DNA from: Eremophila alpestris peregrina
Lineage: Eukaryota; Chordata; Aves; Passeriformes; Alaudidae
NCBI GenBank assembly: GCA_009792885.1
Contig: WMCF01000153.1
Coordinates: 814,855 to 878,854, forward strand
Length of the DNA: 64,000 nt
Direction of reading: 5' to 3'
The position numbers and the translations under genes are program-made. The notes beneath the pieces are model-generated. The model was not told the DNA's origin. It worked only from the letters and a program-made list of their open reading frames with translations, and did no database searches. Below are positions 23,801 through 33,310 of the stretch, piece by piece (positions within the stretch are counted from its first letter, which is position 1; every line of letters begins with the position of its first letter).

Positions 23801-26800
23801 AACCCCCCTCCCAGCATCCCCTCTCCCAGCTGTGCCCCCTGATACCAGGGGCTGCTCAGCTCAGTCTGTGACATTGCCAGAACGCAGAGGTGACCAAGCA
23901 GATTACAGTGGCCAGGCAGGCCCAGGGGGATGTGGAGCAGGAGAAGAAGGAGCTGGAGGACTCCTTCCAGCGGGTGAGCGAGCAGGCACAGAGGAAGGTG
24001 AGTAGGGGTGGGGGGGCACACCAGGGATGAGCAGGGGCTCCCCATGGGGCACCAGTGCTGCCAACCTCTTCATTTGCTGCAGTCTCAGGAGCAGGCAGAG
24101 GTGCTGGAGACACTGCAGCGGGAGCTGGCAGCCAGCAGACAGGAGCTTCAGGTCCTCCAAGGCACGCTGGAAACCAGCACACAGGTGAGAGCACATGGGG
24201 AGCTCCTTAACAGCCCTCTGGGGTAAGCCAGGCCTTAACCATTCAAGAGGTGACACCGACCACTGGTGTCCTGTCATCTTCTTTGCCAAATCTGAGTGGG
24301 TCTGATGTCACACAGGTGGGTTTCATGCTTCTGAGTGTGATAGTATGTGGAGCAATGGGCTCCAGCAGCAGGAATCATGGAATAAAATGCCTGGAAGACC
24401 AGGGTGAGTCAGCAGCTCTGCCTGCTGTAAGCCCAGGTGGCAGTGTGGCATTACATTGCAAGATGTGCTAGAGGGTATCCCATGCCTACAGAGCTGTGGA
24501 AGACAGCAGGGGTGCCTTGGCTCATTGTAGGAGGCAGAAGCTGGCAGGAAAATGCAGTCACCCATCTATGAGGTGGGCAGACTCAGCAGCAGGATGGGGA
24601 TGGGGCTGAGGCAGCACCCTGCATCCACTCCTCCATCAGGATGATGACAGTCATGATAAAAATGAATTTTCACTGATAAAAAAACCAGGAGCCTTGGTTG
24701 CCACCAGATAAGATCATCAGTGCTGCTCAGTGTGGGGAGCTGTCCTTGTGCAGGCCATGGTGCACCCAGCAGGGACAGTCGGGATGGCCCAAGCCTGGAC
24801 CAAGAATGAGTCCCCAGACTGGAGGATTCACTTTCAGCACAGCCCCGACTGCCATTTCATGCCCCCCCAGGCCAGAGTGGAGCAGAACAGTCGGATTGCC
24901 TGCCTGGAGCAGGAGAGGGACAGGCTGAGCCAAGCAGCAGAGCAGCACAGGGACGAGATGGCAGCTCTGCAGGCTGAGCTGCAGCAGCTTCAGGACATGC
25001 TCAGCCACGAGCAGGAGAGCAGCAGGACAGAGCTGGAGATGCTGCAGACCCAGCTGAGAGACAAGGTACCATGAAGGTCTGGCTATCCCCATTCTGGCCA
25101 GACCAGAGAGATTTGGGTGGACTGGGTGCAGGGAGTGCCCAGTGGCCCAGCAGGGGCTCTGAACCCAGCTCTGGCCCAACAGGAGAGCAGAGAGCAGGCA
25201 CTGCAGCAGTGCCTGGCCAAGGAGCAGCTGTCCCTGCTGCAGGGTACCGTGCACGAGGCCAAGCGCATGGTGCAGGACGCCTTGGCTCACATGGAGGATC
25301 CTGCTCATGTCAGCTGCACCGGCTCAGCAGGTGACACCTCTGCTGCTCCCCAACCTGGCATTATCCCAGCCTGCCTGTTCCCTGTGGTCCTGGCTGAGCC
25401 CTGCCTGCTGTCTGCCTGCAGATTGCCTCCTGTCCCAGACACTGGCAGCCTCTGAGTGTGCAGAGTGGCTGCGGGATGCACACAGCAAGTACCTTTCAGA
25501 TGGCGCAGGTGAGAGGGGGCCTGGGCACTGGGGCAGCCCCGGCACGTGGGGCGGGTGGGCAGCGCGGTGGGGGCTGAGGCCTGTGCCCGCTGTCCTGCCA
25601 CAGCCGTGGGCTCCCTGCTGCCCTGCCTGGCCCTCTTCGCCCACCTGGTCAGCAACACCCTCCTGCAGGGCAGTGCAACCTCCCATGTGGCCCCTGTGGA
25701 GCCTGCTGACCGTGAGTGATGCCCCAGGCCAGGGGCTGGGTTGGGGGCGGGCCAGCCTGGGCAAGGGTCAGAATGGGCAGGGGATCAGGGTGAGCATGGG
25801 TTGGGGTGGGTAGGGTTCAGGGTGGGCAGGGGATCGGGGTGAGCAGGGGCTGGGGTGAACAGATGTTGGGGTGGGAAGGCACCAGGGCAGGCCAGGGCAA
25901 AGAGGATGCTGGGGTGAGGGGAGGCCAGGATGTGCAGGGGATAAGGTGGGCAGGATGCTGGGGCAAGTAGGGTGCTGAAGTGGGCAGAGGCCAGGGCAGG
26001 TAGAGGCCAGCACAGGCAAGATGCCGCAGTGGGTAGGAACCAGACATCTCCCTCCCCACGTGTGGCCCCCTGAGTGCCCCATGCTGCCCATGCAGGTCTG
26101 CTGGAGCTGTGCAAGCAGTGTGGCAGTGAGGCTGTGAGCTACCTCAGCGCCCTGCAAGACCCAGGGATGGTGGCAAGTGCTGACTGCAGCCTGGTAACAG
26201 CCTGCCTGGGCCAGATCAGCGCCATCGGGGAGGTGGGTGGCCCAAGAGGGCTAGTAGGATGGGATCAGGCCATGGCAGGCACCACCAGAGGGACTGTAGT
26301 GCTCCTGGATGGTCCCTGTCATCCCATCCTATCCCATCCCCAGGAGCTTCGTCCCAGAGGTCTGGACATCAAGCAGGAGGAGCTGGGTGACCTAGTGGAC
26401 AAGGAGATGGCAGCAACGGCCATGGCCATCGAAACAGCATCTGCCCGTATTGAGGTGAGGGTCACCATGAGCACAGGTGCCCACAGTCACCGTACTGGGC
26501 ACCTGCTGGGACCACTGTAGAGGCCAGAGAGGCACATTGGGCTCAGTACAGCATCTCTCCCCTTAACCAGGAGATGCTGAGCAAGGCACGAGCTGGTGAC
26601 ACTGGAGTCAAACTGGAAGTTAATGAGAGGTGAGTGGTGATTGGAGCACTGGACAGAGCCAGGCAGGCAGGATGGGGACAGGGCGCCTGCTCTACAGGTG
26701 GGGCTCAGTGGTGTTTGTCTCACAGGATCCTGGGCTCCTGCACAGGCCTCATGCAGGCCATCCATGTCCTTGTCCTGGCCTCCAAGGACCTCCAGAGAGA

Positions 26801-29254
26801 GATCGTGGAGAGTGGACGGGTGAGCTGGCACAGGGATAGGAGCAAGGGGGCAGGCAGAGAAGGGGTTGAGGAAGGAAGGGTTGAGGGCGGGAATGAAGAC
26901 AGAGGTGCTTGTCCAGCTGAGAGTCATAACACATGTTGGGACATGCTGCTCCAAACCTTGTCCCATTGGGATTTCCCCACCAGCTGCCAGGAGCTTTCCA
27001 CCCACAGGGGCTCACCCTGGTTATGGTTCCTGGTGTGTTATGGTGATCCCTGATCTACTTTCCCGCGTAGGGGACCCCACAACCCCCAAGTTCAGTGTGT
27101 CCCCACCTCCCACACACATTTTGATTGACACCCTGACCTCCTCCTTTTCCCCCAGAGCAGGAGTCTGGGGGTGCCCGGTAATTAATTGTGCCTTTACCAA
27201 CGGCAGGGTGCAGCATCCCCCAAGGAGTTCTATGCCAAGAATTCACGCTGGACTGAGGGCCTCATCTCTGCCTCCAAGGCAGTGGGCTGGGGTGCCACTG
27301 TCATGGTGTAAGTGCCACAGTCACCAGAGTGGGGAGAGGATGGCAGAATCCTGCCATCATCACGGGGAGGGGACAGGGGTGGCAGGATGATGCTCCAGTT
27401 CCTCTCTGCTCTCCTGCAGTGATGCTGCTGACCTGGTAGTGCAAGGCAAGGGGACATTCGAGGAGTTGATGGTCTGTTCTCGGGAGATTGCAGCCAGCAC
27501 CGCACAGCTGGTGGCAGCCTCCAAGGTGAGAGCAAGGCTGCTACCCTGCCCATGGTTCAGGGTGATGCTGGGGCACCATGTGGTCACCCCAAATTTTGGG
27601 GCTGGTCTTCTGCTTGCCTGGTGGGGTGTGACCCCTTCCTCACTGTCCTGGCAGGTGAAGGCAGACAAAGACAGCGCCAATCTCTGCAAGCTCCAACAAG
27701 CTTCCCGGGGTGTCAACCAGGCCACAGCCAGCGTGGTGGCCTCCACCAAGGCTGGGAAGTCTCAGGTGGAGGAGAAGGGTAAGTGTTGGGCTGCAGGGAT
27801 CTTAGAATCATATAGTCACTAAGGCTGGAGAAGCTCTCTAAGACAATGGAGTTTAACTTGTTCTCCCACCACTAACCATGTCCCCAGTGCCATATCTACA
27901 TGGCTTTCAAATCCCTCCAGGAATTGTGACTCCGCCATGCCCTGGGCTGTCTCTGCCAGTGCTGAACAACCCTTTTAATGTAGAAATTTTCCTTTTTATC
28001 CAACCTAAACCTCCTCTGGCATAACTTGAGGTCATTTCCTCTGATCCTAATGCTTGGAGTACAGACCTGCCCCAAAACCTCTGCTCTTGGCATTCACCAC
28101 CCTTGGTTGGCTGTGCCCCTGTGGTCTCTGCCAATGGCTGCCCCTCACTCCCTCCCTGCATAACACATCGTGCCAGACTCTGCCAGCAGCATGGGACCTG
28201 CTGGGGGGTGTGAGTGGGGGAGCAGAGCTTGAAGGAGAGCTGCTGGTGTCTTTCTCCACAGATAGCATGGACTTCTCCAGCATGACACTCACACAGATCA
28301 AGCGTCAGGAGATGGACTCACAGGTAGCAGATTCCCACATGTTTTGGGAAACATATCTGGGTATGTCTCTCTTTGGCTGCCTGGGGTGGGGCATCAAATT
28401 TAGGGTCACCATGCCCAGCTGCCCCCAGGTAGTACAAGCAAAAGCAAAGCTCAAGGTGTGAAGGCAACAGATGGGTTTGTCCAGGAGTCACATGCACTTG
28501 GTCCTCAATCCTGCGCCAATACTATTCCCATCATGACATAGCAGCCCATGGCCTGCTGTGTGCTACCCACAGCACCCGCCTCTGCCTGGCGTGGGGCAGC
28601 TCTGGGGAATTCCTCTGCCTGGGTTGCCCACACAGATCATTGTGCCTTCACCTGACTGCACAAACAGTGCCCACTTGAGCTCCATCCTCTCCCCAGGTCC
28701 ACTCATCATTGGAACACTCATGGGATGCATCTCTGTGGTCTTTGGGCTCATTATTAGGGACATAATGGGTGTGAAAGTGGGGTGCTTGGCCCAGCCCCAA
28801 GCCAGACTGGGCATGTCCTGGGCCATGTCCCCAGGTGCGGGTGCTGGAGCTGGAGAACCAACTGCAGAAGGAGCGGCAGAAGCTGGGAGAGCTGCGCAAG
28901 AAGCACTACGAGCTGGCTGGTGTGGCAGAGGGCTGGGAGGAGGATGGTGAGTGGTGCCAGCCCTGCTCCAGCTGAGCAGCTGCTCCTGGAAAAGGTGGGG
29001 CAGGGTAGAGAAGCCCTGCCTGCCATCCTTGGCGGTGAGGAGGTTTTGCTGCAGCTACCACAAGCCTGGGGATAGTTGGCACACATGGGCAAATCCTATG
29101 GGGTATCTCCACAGGAAAGACCCCAACATGTGAGATGTGCATCATCCCCAGGCAGGGGGCTCAGGTGCTGCTAGAGCAACCCTATGATCGCAGAGGGATG
29201 CTGGGGGACAGCGCACCCCCTGACCCTATCTTCCCACCTGTAGCTGCAGATTAG
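8797..29254 (+). CDS. HIP1: Huntingtin-interacting protein 1, 31 coding exons
   Basis: HIP1 is an endocytic adaptor linking phosphoinositides, clathrin/AP2 and actin. Exons: 8797-8814, 16057-16120, 16669-16811, 17371-17427, 17866-17946, 18611-18687, 18845-18906, 20136-20276, 20663-20720, 21509-21584, 22055-22186, 22761-22858, 23013-23085, 23421-23604, 23700-23788, 23881-23997, 24083-24184, 24871-25065, 25183-25330, 25422-25508, 25604-25711, 26096-26232, 26344-26454, 26571-26629, 26726-26819, 27207-27307, 27420-27525, 27655-27778, 28262-28323, 28835-28946, 29244-29254. They join in frame to about 1008 residues (human about 1037). The ANTH domain comes first, with the lipid-binding pattern KAI-x6-VKEKH at residues 12-25. 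A clathrin box (LVEMD, about 295-299) and a DPF AP2 motif (about 321-323) follow, then a coiled coil (about 336-620) and the I/LWEQ (THATCH) actin-binding domain (from about 750, with RWTEGLISASKAVGWGA at 851-867). The C-terminal KRQEMDSQVRVLELEN region favours HIP1 over the paralogue HIP1R. Least certain are exon 1 (only six residues) and the last exon, where the phase-1 splice gives D-A-A-D-stop. Confidence 0.95.
8815..16056 (+). other. HIP1: HIP1 intron 1 (7.2 kb)
   Basis: It starts with a perfect GTAAGT donor and ends in a pyrimidine-rich TTGCAG acceptor. From about 9120 to 9250 there is a degenerate 'gtgtcccca' repeat. No exon or clear transposon was recognised in the rest. It is the longest intron of the gene and the likeliest place for intronic regulatory elements, but I see none I can name. 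Confidence 0.7.
16121..16668 (+). other. HIP1: AT-AC (U12-type, minor-spliceosome) intron of HIP1
   Basis: The intron begins ATATCCTTCT, which matches the U12 5' splice consensus ATATCCTTY. It carries TTCCTTGAC at 16651-16659, which matches the U12 branch consensus TTCCTTRAC, with the branch A about 10 bases before the end. It terminates in AC. Splicing 16120 to 16669 restores H-A-R-T-C-I-L-G-T-H-H, the conserved ANTH sequence. No GT donor near 16120 gives that frame. Confidence 0.93.
16897..17103. repeat. About 59-bp minisatellite in HIP1 intron 3
   Basis: Roughly 3.4 imperfect copies of a unit containing 'ctcctgggggtcaatcctg' followed by a 'ctggagctg..cctggagggt' block. It lies wholly within the intron between the exons ending at 16811 and starting at 17371. 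Confidence 0.75.
19060..19790 (+). mobile_element. CR1 LINE fragment, longest copy in the window
   Basis: Sense-orientation CR1. Internal sequence ('caaggcaaagtggaaggtgc', 'gtgattctgcccctctgc', 'gcaagtccagaggaggcc') leads into the standard 3' block ('gtgaggccctggcatagg', 'ttccaggccaggttggata', 'ctggtctagtggaaggtgtc'). It occupies much of HIP1 intron 7 in the gene's orientation. The terminal octamer region is degraded and no ORF survives. Confidence 0.87.
21200..21310 (-). mobile_element. CR1 LINE 3' fragment in HIP1 intron 9
   Basis: Reverse-orientation CR1 3' end: 'ggttggaagggacctttgaa', 'ccctgccatgggcaggga', 'ccactagactagtttgctc'. Short and truncated. Confidence 0.85.
21829..21955. repeat. 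About 22-bp minisatellite in HIP1 intron 10
   Basis: About six imperfect copies of a unit like 'atccctgcgggtcctggttc' lie in tandem. They begin about 245 bases after the exon ending at 21584 and finish about 100 bases before the next acceptor. Confidence 0.8.
25715..26045. repeat. G-rich degenerate minisatellite in HIP1 intron 21
   Basis: Repeated 'gggtgggcaggggat' and 'gctggggtg' motifs of about 15-25 bp fill nearly the whole intron between the exons ending at 25711 and starting at 26096. Strong G asymmetry on the transcribed gene's sense strand suggests G-quadruplex or R-loop potential (inference). Confidence 0.7.
27800..28060 (-). mobile_element. CR1 LINE 3' fragment, different subfamily
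   Basis: A reverse-orientation copy in HIP1 intron 28 uses a distinct consensus: 'actaaccatgtccccagtg', 'catctacatggcttt' related text, 'atccaacctaaacctcct' and 'cttgaggtcatttcctct'. It differs from the main CR1 type in the window and resembles the copy near 59.4-59.75 kb. Confidence 0.78.
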
Positions 29255-29990
29255 CACCAGTGGTAGAAGCAGCCCTCGGGGGACACCTCGGACCCTGCAG
29301 GGGCCACCCCTGAGACCCTACTTGGTGCAGTCTGTTGAGAAGATCCCCAAGGAAGTGGTGCAGAAGCCCCCCTGAAGCACACGTCCCCTGTGTCCCCCCA
29401 GGAGCCGCCTCCAGCACCAGAGCTGAGCTGCCAGTGAGGCCCCAGGGACGGGGTGAGGGTGCAAACCGCACCTGTATTTATTAGAGCTGCTGGGGGTGGG
29501 GGGAGGTGTCTACGCGGGGGTCTTTAACCCGTTAGTTTTGTTTTTGCACAGATTCTGGGAACTCCTAGAGCAATCTCTGGCTGAGTGAGAGCAGTTGGGC
29601 TTCTCTTCCCTCTCACTGCTTTTCCAGCCTTAATCCGGCCCCTGGCTCAACATGAACATCCCCCTTGTCCTGGGAATGAGCATGCTGAAGGCCCCAGGGG
29701 TGCTGTTGGGTAGGGGACAGCTTTTGGGGTGCTGCTGGGCTTGGTGCTAAGTGTGCTCCCCCTCGGTGGGGACACTGAGTGCCTTTGGCCACTGCAGGCT
29801 GAGAGGTGGTGTTCCCATCAGAACCACCCTGTCTGGTGACACAGGGTGCCAGGAACAGCTAGGAAAGGGGCAGCAGCAGGAGGGATGCTGCCATGAGTTC
29901 CTGCCCCTCATTCCGGGTCCCCAGAACACCTCCCAAGCCTCCCCTGAGCTGGGCTGCTCTGCTCTGACAGTTCACTGTGTTCATGCCAGC

Positions 29991-29996
29991 AATAAA
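29991..29996 (+). terminator. HIP1: Candidate proximal HIP1 poly(A) signal
   Basis: AATAAA about 740 bases after the HIP1 stop codon. A GT-rich element follows near 30015-30025. Confidence 0.5.
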
Positions 29997-31088
29997 CCCT
30001 CCACAAGGTGCTGGGTGCGGGTTTGGGCCACAACGGTGCCACCGCACAAGCCACCAGTTCCTGGAGACTGGGTGACTCTAGGGCAGCAGCACAGAGGGTT
30101 TGGGGGGATGTCAGGGTGCCCCAAAACCAGAGCACCCCAAAGCCAGAGTAAGCAGCTCCCTCTCCCTGCTCACTTTGGTGCCACCCTGGTGTCATCACCA
30201 CCCTCTTGGGTGCAGGGGGACCAGGGCCAGTGTGGCTATGGGCAGGGGTGGCCATGGGGCCAGCACCAGCCAGGGAACCTTTGTGCCTTGAGCAGGGGGC
30301 TCAGAGGGCAGAGGGCATCAGCCACCTCCAGGCCCCCCCAGCTCATCTCACTGCAGCAGAGACAGCGCTGTCAGACCATGCAGTGATGTCCCCATCCCCC
30401 ATGGTCCTCCTGGTGGCCCTGCTGTCCCTCCACTCGGGTTGCTGAGGACATGATTTGGCCTTTCTCCCTTTGGGAAGGGGCTGGGCTGTCACTGTGTGCT
30501 TTCACAGCAATGCCCACATCACCACCCAGCTGGTGCCTGGAGCAGTGGGACCTGCCACCACCGTGGCCTCAAAGCTGCCACCCCTCCATGCAGCCATCCA
30601 GCATGCAGGGACCCACTGTTCCTATGTCCCCCGCCAGCCCTGCTGCTGGACCACCTACTCTTTGTGCCAGCCTGCCGGAGGGACCTGGACCTCCCCCTGG
30701 AATTCCTGCTGCTTCCCCATCCTCAACCTGTGCTGGCTCCCCTTGGATGCAATACCAACCATCCCATTCCTGCAGGACATAGGGAGCCCCAAAACCCTCT
30801 CCACTTTTTTTGTGGGGAGTCTCGCCTGCACGCTCAACTACCTCAGGCCTTGGGGCTGGGGAGCGGCATGGGGGTCACAGTGGCAGTGAGGGTTTGGGGA
30901 CAGCAGCACTGCTCTTGGCCAAATCCACTTGTCCCTTTTGTATCTCAGCCAGGCATGGGTGGAGGGTCCCTGCAGTGTCCCCAGTGATGGCAGCTGGTGG
31001 TGAGGATGGTGGGGGTGCCCTTCCACTGGAGGGGTTGATTTGGGTTTTCATTGTATGATAATAATGACCACGTTGTTTTGGATTTTTC

Positions 31089-31094
31089 AATAAA
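31089..31094 (+). terminator. HIP1: Candidate distal HIP1 poly(A) signal
   Basis: AATAAA in the context 'ttttcaataaagcc', followed by 'cccacagcttgggggg'. It is the last strong signal before the POM121 promoter, 1.7 kb downstream. Confidence 0.55.
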
Positions 31095-32340
31095 GCCTTC
31101 AGCCCAGTCCCACAGCTTGGGGGGGACACAGGGGACCTGTGTCACAAGGGGGTAGTGGGCTCTGCCTTCATCAGTGCACTCAGTGGCCCCCAAAATCACT
31201 TGGTGTTAAGGTGACCTGGGTGTTGTCCTGGTGATGACCTCCAGCCTTTGACCCCATTGTCCCACACCTGCGTGTCCCTATGGCGGCCCTTCATGTCACC
31301 TCTTTTAGGTAGGAGGGCGCCAGGATGTGGTCCCTACCCAGTCCTGAGGAGCATGGTGGCTTTGATCTCCCTTCCTGGGGTGGGGGTGATGCTGTAGTGG
31401 GGAGGCCGTGCAGATCATCCTGTGCTGTAGGGTCAATCCCAGCAGGGCCATGGCACGGGGTCCTGCTGCTGAGTGGCCCATGGAGTCCACAGACAGGGAT
31501 GTCAGGGGAATGTCCCCTCCTAAGCATGGTTAACTCACCCTGAGCAGCACCTAGTGCTCTCCAGCCCTGCCAGGGCCACCTGGACCCCTGGGATGCAGGA
31601 AGCCCCGTGACAGCAGCCACTGTCCCTGCCATGGTCTGTGTTATTTTCCCTGCTGTCGTCCCTGCCTGCCGTGGTCCCTGCTCTGCAGGACACAGCTGAC
31701 TGGCAATAGGGTGGTAAATCCACAGGGACAGCCATGTCTCCTGGGGACCCCAAGGGCACAGCCAGCCAGAGAGAATTACCCACATTTCCCAGCCCTGTCC
31801 TCAGAGCAGGATGGTGGCAATGGCACCCTTCAGCTGGGACAAGGGGGACAGGGTGGACACGGTGGTGACTGGGGAGGCAGAACTGTGCCCCCGGGTTCCT
31901 GCACGTGGGACACGCAGTCAGATATGGGGCCGGGATTGGGGACGTGTGAGGACACGCAGGGAGTGGCCCAGCAGGAATGGTACAGGGGGTTGTAGGGGAC
32001 AGGATGGGGAGAGGGACCTAGGGAGGGGCAGAGGGGAGGACACAGAAGCTGGAATGATGTAGAGAGGTTGTTAGAGACAGGATGGGAACAGAGGGACTGG
32101 GACGGGGTGGACATGGGGATTGGGGTGGTAAACAGGGCTGTGGATTCGAGCAGAGATGGGAAAATTGGAATCTGGGTGGGGGAGACATGGTGGGGAGGGG
32201 GGGGGGGGGGGGACAGGGGCACATGGCCTGGGGCAGGGGAGATGGGTGACAAAGAGGGGAGACCCTGGCCGGGGAACGAGAGGGGAGGACAGGGGTCTCA
32301 TGAGGGGTCACGGAGGTGGGATGGGGACATGGGGCAGGGG
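31095..32340. other. HIP1-POM121 spacer with G-rich tract
   Basis: No gene was recognised. From about 31800 the plus strand becomes G-rich and repetitive ('gggacagg', 'ggggattggggtgg'), including an uninterrupted run of 16 G at 32197-32212. A long open frame runs from 32068 into the POM121 start but reads low-complexity G-rich DNA and is not considered coding. Confidence 0.6.
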
Positions 32341-33310
32341 TCGGCAGAAGCCGCACCCAGCCCGCGCAGAGCGTGCCGGGAGCCCGCGCAGACAGGGCCG
32401 GCCGTGCTCCCTGCGAGCCCCGCCCATCAGTGCCGGGAGCCCCAGAAGCTCGGCCCCATAAAGCCACGCCCCGGTGCTGACGCAGTGAAGGCTGGTCCCG
32501 GTAGCCCCGCCCCCCTCCAAGCCCCGCCTGCCCAATGCGGCCCCGCCCTCTCCGTGCATGGCGGCAGGACTGTTCGTGCTGAGCCAGGAAGCCCCGCCTG
32601 TTGGGCGTGTCTCTCTGCTAAGCCCCGCCCCGCAGTACGTGCCGAGAGGGCCGGCCGCGCTCCCCCTGAGCTCCACCCACTCGGGAGCTTCCGCCCTGCT
32701 TTTAAGGCCCGCCCCGCCCCGCAGAGCACGCCGGGAGCGGCGGGCGGGCGGGCGCTGATGGCGGGCGCGGGGCCGGGCGGGCGGCGGGATGGGGCCATGA
32801 GGGCCGCGCTGGCCGTGGCCGCCGCTCTGGCTCTCGCCCTGGCCTGGCTGCTCCTTCGTGGCGCCGTGCTGGGCGCGGCGGCGCTAGGCGCTGCGGGTGC
32901 CTGGTGCGCCATGCGGCCCGGCCCGCCCGCGCTGCGCCCGCCCGGCAAAGCCGCCGCTAACGGGGGCCCGGCCGCGAGGGCCGCGCCGCGTCGCCCCCAG
33001 CCCGGGTAAGCAAGAGAAAGATGGGTTAGAGCGGGCGAGGAAGCCCCAGGCCGCGTCGGAGGCGCTGACCGCGCTCTGTCCCCACAGGGTTTCGCGCTGC
33101 CGGCCGCAGGCCCCGCGCCGCCGGTACCCGCTGCCTGAGGCCGGCCCGGGCGTGCCGCTGTGCTTGCCCGCCGCCCGCTGGGAGGGCAGCTCCCCCCGAA
33201 GCGCGCCTTGGGCCCGCCGTGCTGCCCCGCTCCGCAGCCCCGTCACCGTGAGAATCGCCCCGCCGGCCGTCGGCATCGCCCGCTCCTCGGCGTGAGTACG
33301 GAGGAGACCG
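32341..33310 (+). promoter_or_regulatory. POM121: CpG-island promoter of POM121
   Basis: A dense CpG and GC-box region (several CCCCGCCC motifs) spans the first two coding exons. A TTTTAAGG element lies at about 32700, some 60 bases before the start codon; whether it acts as a weak TATA-like element is unclear. Confidence 0.7.

Larger units (their letters stand above)
29255..31094 (+). other. HIP1: HIP1 3' untranslated region (inferred)
   Basis: There are no coding exons here. Two AATAAA signals follow the stop, at 29991 and 31089, so the 3' UTR is either about 0.75 or about 1.85 kb. Overlapping open frames on both strands in 29.7-31.1 kb show no protein similarity that I recognise. Confidence 0.6.

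Noticed and set aside
24727..26157. Long minus-strand frames through HIP1 exons 18-22
   Set aside because: They are antisense shadows of coiled-coil codons (repeated Leu/Gln/Glu) and of a G-rich intron repeat.
8797..29254. Assignment to the paralogue HIP1R
   Set aside because: The C-terminal S-M-D-F-S-S-M-T-L-T-Q-I-K-R-Q block and the lack of the HIP1R basic/Pro tail fit HIP1. The neighbourhood with POM121 also fits HIP1.
29751..30987. Long overlapping frames after HIP1
   Set aside because: Open frames occur in several phases at once in GC-rich 3' UTR sequence, with no conserved motif or splice sites.
32068..32757. In-frame open extension upstream of the POM121 start
   Set aside because: It reads G-rich repeat DNA and the promoter island, shows no similarity to POM121 N-termini, and would put over 240 residues before the transmembrane helix.
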